A DNA stretch of 64,000 bases, taken from positions 1-64,000 of the forward strand of contig CAYNQC010000002.1 of the NCBI GenBank assembly GCA_964399235.1, read 5' to 3'. The position numbers and the translations under genes are program-made. Within the stretch, counting starts at the first letter, position 1. Each line of letters begins with the position of its first letter. The stretch is from DASPPK01 sp964399235. GTDB taxonomy: Archaea; Thermoproteota; Bathyarchaeia; Bathyarchaeales; Bathycorpusculaceae. The notes below the pieces were generated by a model. That model was given only the letters and a program-made list of their open reading frames with translations, was not told the DNA's origin and did no database searches. Positions 30,825 to 37,443 of the stretch are shown here, piece by piece.

Positions 30825-31060
30825 GGTAGCCAATCCCGGTGAGCACTCAGGCGCACAATGCAGGTATAGAATTCCTCAGTTGTGATGCGGCTGTCGGTCT
30901 TGCTGGCATCGAGGGCCAGGCAATAGGGGTCGTGGCTGTCGAGCAGGGCGGCAATATCGGCGGACACGCTGGCATCGCGACCAAGGAAAGCCAGGGTTGA
31001 CTCCTCGATGGCATAGTAGCGGGGCTGTGGGTGCGAGAATGGGCGTTGAAACAGTGACAT
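30821..31060 (-). CDS. Small hypothetical protein
   Basis: 79 residues, AGGAGTATACCCC before the ATG. 'HPQPRYYAIEESTLAFLGRDASVSADIAALLDSHDP' then an acidic/helical part. No known family. Confidence 0.55.
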   Translation of the reverse strand: MSLFQRPFSHPQPRYYAIEESTLAFLGRDASVSADIAALLDSHDPYCLALDASKTDSRITTEEFYTCIVRLSAHRDWLP

Positions 31061-31071
31061 GGGGTATACTC

Positions 31072-31251
31072 CTAACGGTTGTTGGCAATGGCCAGCACGG
31101 CATCACGGGTCTTGCCAGACTTCAGCAGGCGCATGCTGGGGTTGGCGAAGGTCCTGGTGCCGGGTCTATAGTGGGACGTGACACGAGTGTAGACGTTCTG
31201 AGTCAGGGTACTGGCGATGTAGACATGGCCATGCAGGATGATCTTGTGCAT
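31072..31251 (-). CDS. Small basic hypothetical protein (59 aa)
   Basis: 59 residues from ATG 31251, AAGGAG upstream. 'HGHVYIASTLTQNVYTRVTSHYRPG' then 'LLKSGKTRDAVLAIANN'. Basic and probably folded. It fills the only gap in this operon that otherwise would lack a gene. Confidence 0.55.
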   Translation of the reverse strand: MHKIILHGHVYIASTLTQNVYTRVTSHYRPGTRTFANPSMRLLKSGKTRDAVLAIANNR

Positions 31252-31290
31252 AGTGATTACTCCTTGGGTTGTAGTGGGTCTGGTCTGACA

Positions 31291-31304
31291 CCCTCGTGAG
31301 AGGG
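31291..31304. other. Intergenic GC stem-loop
   Basis: CCCTC-GTGA-GAGGG between the 59-residue gene and the first gene of the operon. Confidence 0.45.
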
Positions 31305-31320
31305 CATCAGTACTGAGCCA

Positions 31321-31509
31321 CTAGGCGGCTAGGGTATGGCCTTGCAGGCGAAGGAACGCTTCCACCTCGGCCCAGTAGATAGCCTGATCAATCTTGCCTT
31401 GATGCATAGCCTTGTTGGCATGCTCCGCAGCGCGGGCTATAGACAGGTGGAGCTGGCTTTCCATCAGGATGGACTGGGTGCGGCTGGCAATGGCTTGCTG
31501 GGTGTTCAT
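31321..31509 (-). CDS. Small helical hypothetical protein (first gene of the operon)
   Basis: 62 residues from ATG 31509. Entirely helical ('IASRTQSILMESQLHLSIARAAEHANKAMHQGKIDQ'). First gene of the minus-strand cluster. A possible promoter lies upstream at 31549-31577. Confidence 0.55.
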   Translation of the reverse strand: MNTQQAIASRTQSILMESQLHLSIARAAEHANKAMHQGKIDQAIYWAEVEAFLRLQGHTLAA

Positions 31510-31548
31510 GGTTTGACTCTCCGGTTGGTTTTGGGTGGTCGCTTTCGA

Positions 31549-31577
31549 CCTGGCAATCAAGCTACTCGCGCCGGTTT
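31549..31577 (-). promoter_or_regulatory. Possible promoter of the minus-strand cluster
   Basis: On the minus strand TTGACA, a 17-base spacer and TAGCTT, about 40 bases before the first gene. The -35 is perfect, the -10 weak. Confidence 0.4.
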
Positions 31578-31660
31578 TGGATGTCAATCCAGGTTTACTA
31601 AATAATTCGCAAAGCGGAAATTAATATTAGCTTTTCAAGCAGTTACAGCGGTAGGTAATT

Positions 31661-32107
31661 ATGGCGAACACCAGAGTTAAGACCGGTCCGCTGGCGGCGG
31701 ACGAGTTTACAGAGCAGGTGGACGGTGAGGTTGGGCTTAGGCGATATGGCCGGGGAAAGCTGGTTCAAAGGTTCGTTACAGAGCTTGCTCTGGACTTCGA
31801 GAGGAACGGCAGGAAGGTCATATGGGCTTTAAGGGAAAAGAACCCTGTTGAGTACTGTAAGATCATTGCAGCCCTAGTTCCGAAAGATATCAACCTGAAT
31901 ATCTCGGCAGATCAAGAGCTTGGCTCCCTGCCAGATCACATTTTACGGTCAATGCTGTCTGACAGCCTAAGCAAGCTTCAGCAGCAAGGGGTCAGCACGG
32001 GCTATGTGATTGATGCACAACGAGTTCCACTGCCCAGTGCTAGTACTCACATGGTGCTAGCTGATGCAGCAGCAGAGCAGCCTGACCCTGAGTGTACTGA
32101 TACGTAA
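31661..32107 (+). CDS. Terminase small subunit-like protein
   Basis: 148 residues. 'LVQRFVTELALDFERNGRKVIWALREKNPVEYCKIIAALVPKDINLN' (about residues 36-82) is the conserved segment of a TerS-like phage family ('v...r..dP..Y..viA.LlPk'), and 'LPDHILRSMLSDSL' follows as usual. First plus-strand gene of the late region, 1.5 kb before the large terminase. It would recognise phage DNA and pass it to TerL. No clear helix-turn-helix visible. Confidence 0.7.
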   Translation: MANTRVKTGPLAADEFTEQVDGEVGLRRYGRGKLVQRFVTELALDFERNGRKVIWALREKNPVEYCKIIAALVPKDINLNISADQELGSLPDHILRSMLSDSLSKLQQQGVSTGYVIDAQRVPLPSASTHMVLADAAAEQPDPECTDT

Positions 32108-32439
32108 TCAGTAGGTCTACTGTGAGTGCTGCCTTATTCCCTAGTGATATCAGTGACTTGCAGCGCATGTTGTGTACTGTCCTGTTTACGGTAGACGTAT
32201 GGTAGACAGTTGGTGATTGTTTGTGCCTGCTGTGAGCTCTGTAGGGCCTGGGCCTGGTACTGTGTGGAGATAACACCCTATTTATCTTGCCTGACCCCAT
32301 TTCTGACCCCCTACCCCCCATTTCGGGCGCGGGAGTCCCAGTGATCAAAGACCACTCCTCATCCCTACAAGATTTTAAAACAATTATCATCTAACGTCCC
32401 TAGAACTCCTCAACTCCGCAACCGATAGATCTAGCGCAG
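32108..32439. other. Gene-free stretch
   Basis: No believable gene. Contains GGTAGAC twice, 11 bases apart (32190 and 32201), which could be a protein-binding direct repeat such as a packaging or operator site. Otherwise nothing recognisable. Confidence 0.4.
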
Positions 32440-32787
32440 CTAGAACGACTCGGTGCGCCAACCCCCTCCGTGCTTCTTCGGGACCGCATAGATCGCCACA
32501 AAGCGCATAGGAAACATCTCAGCGGCGACCTTGATCTTCACCTTGGAGTCCCCCAGCCAGATGGATTTGACCTCTCTGCACTCCAGCTCACCATTCTGGA
32601 GCATCACCACGAAGTCGGGCGTATACCGGGTATCCGGCGCCAGCTTGAAGGTTATAGCTCCGAACCGGTACCACAGAATCTCCCCTGCTGACAAAAGGGT
32701 CTTCAGGTAAGCCTCGTATCTCGCCTCGGTCTGATTCATCTCCCCAGGCTTCAGATGGCCCAGAGCGTACAAGGGTGGTCTTGCCAT
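32440..32787 (-). CDS. DUF1064 endonuclease-like protein
   Basis: 115 residues. 'MNQTEARYEAYLKTLLSAGEILWYRFGAITFKLAPDTRYTPDFVV' and 'ELECREVKSIWLGDSKVKIKVAAEMFP' give the order of DUF1064: an early Glu, T-P-D-F, and E-x-K, matching a PD-(D/E)XK-type active site. Such phage proteins are thought to act as Holliday-junction or debranching nucleases. It stands alone on the minus strand between TerS and the TerL unit. Confidence 0.8.
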   Translation of the reverse strand: MARPPLYALGHLKPGEMNQTEARYEAYLKTLLSAGEILWYRFGAITFKLAPDTRYTPDFVVMLQNGELECREVKSIWLGDSKVKIKVAAEMFPMRFVAIYAVPKKHGGGWRTESF

Positions 32788-33227
32788 TCAACACCTTTTT
32801 AACCTAAAATTCTTTGCTAACTCGAAGTTGTTGATTTGTAGTGCTTTTTACGCTGTCGTCACCTATAAGATAAATAGCGTCATGTTTTTGTAAACCGGTA
32901 CGCTACTGGTACATTGTCCGCAAGACTGTCAATGCTAAAGGTATCCTTGGATGGTTTCTCCTTACTTCTCCTTGATGGTTTTCCTTGCATCCTTTCCTTA
33001 ATCCTTATCCTAAATCCTCTTCCTTAATCCTACCAAAGGTGTGTGTTTACCTCTTACTATGGTGTACTTATGTTTCCAAAGACGTAAGAAGGTATGCCTG
33101 TTTCTTTTATATAGGGGTGATCAGGGCGTCTGTTTTAAGAAAATATCAATAACTTACAGAAATATTTTGTATCGACCCCTTTTTTTTGCTATTTTAATAA
33201 CACTTCTCGCTCACTCTGAGGCATCCC
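32788..33227. other. AT-rich regulatory stretch before the terminase unit
   Basis: No gene. From 32951 to 33033 a pyrimidine-rich tract repeats TCCTT and CCTTAATCCT about ten times. Upstream, GGTAC occurs as a direct repeat near 32896-32912. AT content is much higher than in the genes. Likely holds late promoters or a packaging-related site; no exact promoter assigned. Confidence 0.5.
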
Positions 33228-33629
33228 ATGGGTAGACGCTCCCTTGACCTGGCTGGTAAACACTTCCATCGCTGGGTGGTTCTGGAACAGGCGTCCGGCT
33301 TACCGGGTTGGTGGCTCTGCTGCTGTAAGTGTGGGACTGTGAAGACGGTGCTGGGGAGTTCCCTGGTGTATGGCAACAGCAAATCCTGTGGGTGCTTGCA
33401 GAAAGAGCTGCAGCGTGTACGGGCTACTGAGCCTACCAAGCGCAGTCATCTGCTGACCTATCAGGGTAAGACCCAGTCATTGGCGCGCTGGTCGCGTGAG
33501 TATAACCTGGCTGCCGACACCATCCGCAATCGCCTGAATCGGGGCTGGGATCTGGAGAAGGCCTTGAGCACTCCCTCGCGGGCTGCGCGCTCTCCTGATC
33601 TGGTGACGGTCTTCGAGGTTATGCCGTGA
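33228..33629 (+). CDS. Zinc-finger/HTH DNA-binding protein
   Basis: 133 residues. N-terminal 'CCCKCGTVKTVLGSSLVYGNSKSCGCL' is a phage-type zinc ribbon (C-x2-C...C-x-C) as in proteins that accompany AP2/HNH elements. C-terminal 'QSLARWSREYNLAADTIRNRLNRGWDLEKALSTP' is a helix-turn-helix of the kind found at the ends of homing endonucleases. It lacks the HNH residues. Its stop overlaps the terminase start (GTGA). Either a former mobile element part now fixed as regulator, or a functional packaging accessory. Confidence 0.65.
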   Translation: MGRRSLDLAGKHFHRWVVLEQASGLPGWWLCCCKCGTVKTVLGSSLVYGNSKSCGCLQKELQRVRATEPTKRSHLLTYQGKTQSLARWSREYNLAADTIRNRLNRGWDLEKALSTPSRAARSPDLVTVFEVMP

Positions 33630-36600
33630 TTCCTAACCTGGGTGCCTTGCCCCTCTGTGAGCTGGCCCCGGCGCATCATGCGATCCTGATCGAGCAGGAG
33701 CTGTCTCGGCGGGCTGAGAAGAAAATCCTGGAGCGTGACTTCGCGGCCTTCGCCAAAGCGGCCTGGCACGTAGTAGCCCCGGATCGGGAGCTGGTTTGGA
33801 ACTGGCACCACGATCTGATCTGCAACTACCTGGAAGCATTCGCCCTGCGCTACATCCGCAACCTGCAGATCAACATCCCCCCGCGCTGCACCAAGTCCAT
33901 CCTGTGCGCGGTCCTCTACCCGGTATGGGTATGGATCAAGCAGCCCAACCATCAGTTCCTGACCTTGAGCTTCAAGGAAGACCTCTCAACCCGCGATGCC
34001 GTGGCCTCGAGGAACCTTATGGCCTCAGAGTGGTTTCAGCGCAGGTGGAGCGATCGCTTCAAGTTCAGCGGGGATACCAACGCCAAGACCAGATACCAAA
34101 ACGATCATTCCGGGCATCGGATCTCCTCGGGTATGACCTCTGGCGTGTTGGGTGACGGTGGTGATTGCCTTCCTGGGGAGACCAGGGTGATGACGGAGGT
34201 AGGGGAGATTCGTATCGACACCCTCACCCAGTTGATAGACAAGCCGAGGGTGTTATCCTACAATCATCTGACCGAACAACTCGAATATCGCCCTGTGGTG
34301 GCGGCCCGGGAGCTTCCTGCAGATGAACTTATCGAATTTAAAACATCCAGCGGTAATACGCTCAGAACTACCCGGCGGCATCGTCTGTACGTCCATAAAT
34401 CCGGTTACCGGCCAGCGAAGAATATCTGCCTTGGTGAAAGATTCCTCGAACTCGTGCCCGGTATGCCATGGGTCCAAACTCAAGGAGAGCCAGTTCTGCA
34501 GCCCCTGTTATCACCAGATGAAGCGCCAGGAAGTGGAGACGGTGTGCTCGTTATGTGGGACCCCGGTAATCCAGGAACTCTCGGCATTCAGGAAAAAAGT
34601 CGAGCGGGATGGGCAGACCGAATTCTATTGCTGTGTCGAGCATTCGCGGGCGCATCACGCAGTCAAGAATCGCCGGAAGTGCGCGGTTTGCGGATCCAGG
34701 GTAGCGAAGAAAACCAGGAAATACTGCTCGACAGCCTGCCGGGAGTCAGCCAGAAAGCCCGCCTTGGAGATTGCCTGCGAAACCTGTGGGAAGCGATTTC
34801 ATCCGGCGAACTCCAAGGTTCGGTATTGCTCGCTGGACTGTTCGGCGCTGGCCCACAGCCGGCGTATGCGGGGAGAAGGGAATACCAGATACCAGGATGG
34901 GAGATGCGTCCAGAGTGGGTTCCGTGCGATGCGGCCGGTGATTATGGAGCGGGATGGGCGGGCTTGTGTGGCTTGCAGGACGCAGGAAAACTTGATCGTG
35001 CATCACATGGACCGGGACCGGAAGAACAATCGGGTAGAGAATCTGGTCGTTCTGTGTCAGCCCTGCCACGTCAGGAGGCATCACTGCGCACCTCCGGCGT
35101 TCGAGTGGTTGCCAGGGTACGTCATGGGGGCGAGCCAGTCTATGACCTCCAGGTTGCAGGAAACAGCAACTTCTTTGCTAACGGAATTCTGTCCCACAAC
35201 AGCATAATAATCGACGATCCGCACGACCCAGAGGGCGCGCAGTCGGATGCTCAGCGGGCGACCACCCTGCGGTCCTACGACGGTCAGCTCATCACGCGCT
35301 TGAACGATCGGCGCTCGGGCGGGATCCTGATCTTCATGCAGCGGCTGCACGACCACGATCTGTGCGGGCATGTGCTGGCCAGGGAGGGGCAGGCTGATCA
35401 GGGCGGGCGCTGGCATCGCCTGGTAGTACCCATGCGCTACGACCCAGAGCTCAGCCTGTCGACTTACCCTGAAGCCGGCAAGGACCCGCGCACCAAGCCT
35501 GGGGAGCTGTTGGATCCGATCCGTTTCCCAAGAGGGGAAGTAGACTTGCTGGAGACGACCCTGGGGCCTTACAACGTCTCGGGCCAGCACCAGCAGTCCC
35601 CATCCCCCCCGGGCGGAGGGATCCTGAAAACGGCCTGGTGGCAGATGTGGCCCAAGGAGCGCCCGCTGCCCAAATGCAGGGAAATCTTCGCCTCCCTGGA
35701 TACCGCCTTCACTGAGCGCCATCACAAGGAAATGGAGCAGACAGGTCATGCGGCGCGCTCGGCCTGCACGGTCTGGGGGGTGTTCGAGGAGGACAATGGG
35801 GCGCCTGGGGTGATGCTGATTGGGTCCTGGGCTGACTGGATTGATTGGCCGGCCCTGGTGAAAAAGGCCAGGGAGACCTACGATCGCCACGACCCTGACT
35901 ACATCCTGATCGAGAAAAAGGCCTCTGGCATATCCCTGCTGCAGGACCTGAAGTACCAGGGCATCCCTGTCGTCGAGTACACGCCGGATGGTGACAAGAT
36001 TGCCCGCGCCTACGCCTGTCAGTCCATCCTGTCCTCGGGCTTTGTGTGGTATCCGGATCGTGCCTGGGCGCACGAGGTGGTGGCGGAATGCGCTGCTTTC
36101 CCGCGTGGCTCACTGAAGGACTATCCCGATACCTGCGTGACTCCGGATACGGAAATCTACTGCGCCGAGGGCGTGAAGCCGATTCGTGACATAGTCCCTG
36201 GAGATTGGGTGCTTACTCATGCGGGTAGATTCAGAAGGGTCACCAGCGTGATGACCAGAACCAGCGACCATATCCACCGCTTCAAGGCTAAGTGCCTGGA
36301 TGAAATATCGATAACCGGGAACCATCCAATGTTTATCCAGAGGGCTGATGGGGTGGGATGGATACCGGTTGCCGAGGTCAAGCCAAGAGAGAAGTTTCAG
36401 TTCTATAGAAAAGGCAAGGTAGTAAGCTGTCCCGTTTACTTGAAGTCGGCCGATTTTGATATGGCTGTGCTGCCGGAAATACGCGGGGCTGACGGGGCTT
36501 GGTCAGTGCTTGTTGGTGCCTTCGCCGAGGAAGAATTGACTGGCTTGCGTGCCGGACGGAAGAAGTGTGAGAAAAAATTTAGTCTGAATTATGACCAGGG

Positions 36601-37402
36601 ATGGTTGTTTGGGTTGTTTCTTGCAGAGGGGTGCGTAACCAAGAGCCGGGGTATCCCCAGTAAAATTGTCATCGCCTGTAATGAGGGCGCCATGCTGAAG
36701 GCGCAGAGCATCATCAGCAGCACTTTTGGGGTTGATGTCAAGATTCGGAATGAAGGGGTTTGCCATAAGCTGGTGATTTGCAGAAAAGCGCTCGTGCCGG
36801 TATTTGAAACCTTCGGTCACCTCGCTGAAAATAAATATATCCCCCGGTGGGTCATGGAGGCCCCCATATCCTTCGTAAAAGGGTTCGTCGAGGGTTACGT
36901 AACCGGTGATGGAACTATCGATCATGACGCTATACGATGCTCGTCCGCATCGAGATCTCTATTGCTGCAGCTTAGGTTATTGCTGATCAGATTAGGGAAA
37001 TCGGCAAGCCTTTGCATGGAAAAGCCGGCCGGGGTGCGCGTCATCAACGGCGCCATGTGTGAGTGTTTGCCGGCGTACTCGATTAATTGGGTGACCAGGG
37101 ACGATACGACGACGATAGGAAGACCGCTGGAGGGCGGCGGTATGGGCTACTGGGTCGAGAGAAATGACAGGATCGAGGGGCCTGTTGAAGTCATGAACCT
37201 GTCCGTCGATGAAGACGAATCTTACGTAACGACCGGCGGGACTGTGCATAACTGCACGCAGGCGTGGCTGCGAATCAAGAAATCAGGGCTGCTGCGCCGA
37301 AAAGTCATCCCCTTCAGGGACCCTGGACTTGATGACGAGGAGGATGAGCCGGCATTTGTGAAACCCAAGAAATACCGCAGGGTAGTAGGTATTTACGGCT
37401 AG
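33626..37402 (+). CDS. Large terminase subunit precursor with two inteins
   Basis: 1,258 residues from a GTG; removal of two inteins leaves 540 residues, a normal TerL length. The ATPase part has the Walker A-like 'PPRCTKS' (residues 85-91) and Walker B 'IIIDDP' directly after intein 1. The RNase H-like nuclease part has 'FASLDTAF', 'ILIEKKASGISLLQDL' and 'KDYPDT', the last Asp-containing motif, directly before intein 2. It cuts concatemeric DNA and pumps it through the portal. Both inteins sit at active-site motifs, where precise loss is difficult. Confidence 0.93.
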   Translation: MIPNLGALPLCELAPAHHAILIEQELSRRAEKKILERDFAAFAKAAWHVVAPDRELVWNWHHDLICNYLEAFALRYIRNLQINIPPRCTKSILCAVLYPVWVWIKQPNHQFLTLSFKEDLSTRDAVASRNLMASEWFQRRWSDRFKFSGDTNAKTRYQNDHSGHRISSGMTSGVLGDGGDCLPGETRVMTEVGEIRIDTLTQLIDKPRVLSYNHLTEQLEYRPVVAARELPADELIEFKTSSGNTLRTTRRHRLYVHKSGYRPAKNICLGERFLELVPGMPWVQTQGEPVLQPLLSPDEAPGSGDGVLVMWDPGNPGTLGIQEKSRAGWADRILLLCRAFAGASRSQESPEVRGLRIQGSEENQEILLDSLPGVSQKARLGDCLRNLWEAISSGELQGSVLLAGLFGAGPQPAYAGRREYQIPGWEMRPEWVPCDAAGDYGAGWAGLCGLQDAGKLDRASHGPGPEEQSGRESGRSVSALPRQEASLRTSGVRVVARVRHGGEPVYDLQVAGNSNFFANGILSHNSIIIDDPHDPEGAQSDAQRATTLRSYDGQLITRLNDRRSGGILIFMQRLHDHDLCGHVLAREGQADQGGRWHRLVVPMRYDPELSLSTYPEAGKDPRTKPGELLDPIRFPRGEVDLLETTLGPYNVSGQHQQSPSPPGGGILKTAWWQMWPKERPLPKCREIFASLDTAFTERHHKEMEQTGHAARSACTVWGVFEEDNGAPGVMLIGSWADWIDWPALVKKARETYDRHDPDYILIEKKASGISLLQDLKYQGIPVVEYTPDGDKIARAYACQSILSSGFVWYPDRAWAHEVVAECAAFPRGSLKDYPDTCVTPDTEIYCAEGVKPIRDIVPGDWVLTHAGRFRRVTSVMTRTSDHIHRFKAKCLDEISITGNHPMFIQRADGVGWIPVAEVKPREKFQFYRKGKVVSCPVYLKSADFDMAVLPEIRGADGAWSVLVGAFAEEELTGLRAGRKKCEKKFSLNYDQGWLFGLFLAEGCVTKSRGIPSKIVIACNEGAMLKAQSIISSTFGVDVKIRNEGVCHKLVICRKALVPVFETFGHLAENKYIPRWVMEAPISFVKGFVEGYVTGDGTIDHDAIRCSSASRSLLLQLRLLLIRLGKSASLCMEKPAGVRVINGAMCECLPAYSINWVTRDDTTTIGRPLEGGGMGYWVERNDRIEGPVEVMNLSVDEDESYVTTGGTVHNCTQAWLRIKKSGLLRRKVIPFRDPGLDDEEDEPAFVKPKKYRRVVGIYG
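34166..35200 (+). other. Intein 1 of the large terminase (345 aa)
   Basis: Begins with Cys in 'CLPGETRV' (block A), has 'GNTLRTTRRHRLYV' (block B, T-x2-H), and ends 'VYDLQVAGNSNFFANGILSHN' before Ser+1. So splicing residues Cys1, Thr-His, His-Asn and Ser+1 are present. In the terminase frame the middle ~200 residues have no endonuclease motif; the same DNA encodes an HNH protein in another frame (34323-35207). Confidence 0.9.
34323..35207 (+). CDS. Zinc-finger HNH endonuclease nested in intein 1, alternate frame
   Basis: 294 residues in the +1 frame relative to the terminase. ATG 34323 has GGAG ten bases upstream; the true start may be TTG/GTG near 34431. From 'CPVCHGSK' on, C-x2-C fingers repeat ('CSLCGTP', 'CAVCGSR' with 'YCSTAC', 'CETCGKRFHP' with 'YCSLDC'), then the HNH core 'GRACVACRTQENLIVHHMDRDRKNNRVENLVVLCQPCHVRRHH' with C-x2-C, HH-x-D, N and C-x2-CH. 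It ends a few codons after the intein's last codon. The first ~40 and last ~35 codons overlap the splicing domains and look unconstrained. Likely the homing endonuclease that spreads intein 1. Confidence 0.85.
   Translation: MNLSNLKHPAVIRSELPGGIVCTSINPVTGQRRISALVKDSSNSCPVCHGSKLKESQFCSPCYHQMKRQEVETVCSLCGTPVIQELSAFRKKVERDGQTEFYCCVEHSRAHHAVKNRRKCAVCGSRVAKKTRKYCSTACRESARKPALEIACETCGKRFHPANSKVRYCSLDCSALAHSRRMRGEGNTRYQDGRCVQSGFRAMRPVIMERDGRACVACRTQENLIVHHMDRDRKNNRVENLVVLCQPCHVRRHHCAPPAFEWLPGYVMGASQSMTSRLQETATSLLTEFCPTTA
36134..37252 (+). other. Intein 2 of the large terminase, LAGLIDADG type (373 aa)
   Basis: Starts 'CVTPDTEIYCAEG' (block A), block B is 'GNHPMFIQR', and it ends 'VMNLSVDEDESYVTTGGTVHN' before Cys+1. 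Between them two dodecapeptides 'LFGLFLAEGCV' and 'FVEGYVTGDGTI' mark a LAGLIDADG homing endonuclease in frame, with acidic residues in place in both. So it is a full-length, probably active, intein. Inserted at the third nuclease motif of TerL. Confidence 0.92.
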
Positions 37403-37443
37403 ATCGGCTACGCTATGGAAAATCAACGTTTTGGGGGGAGTCA

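Noticed and set aside
35081..36073. 330-codon open frame antisense to the terminase
   Set aside because: Gly/Arg/Pro/His-rich product without domains, fully opposite the conserved ATPase/nuclease parts of TerL; a GC-rich shadow frame.
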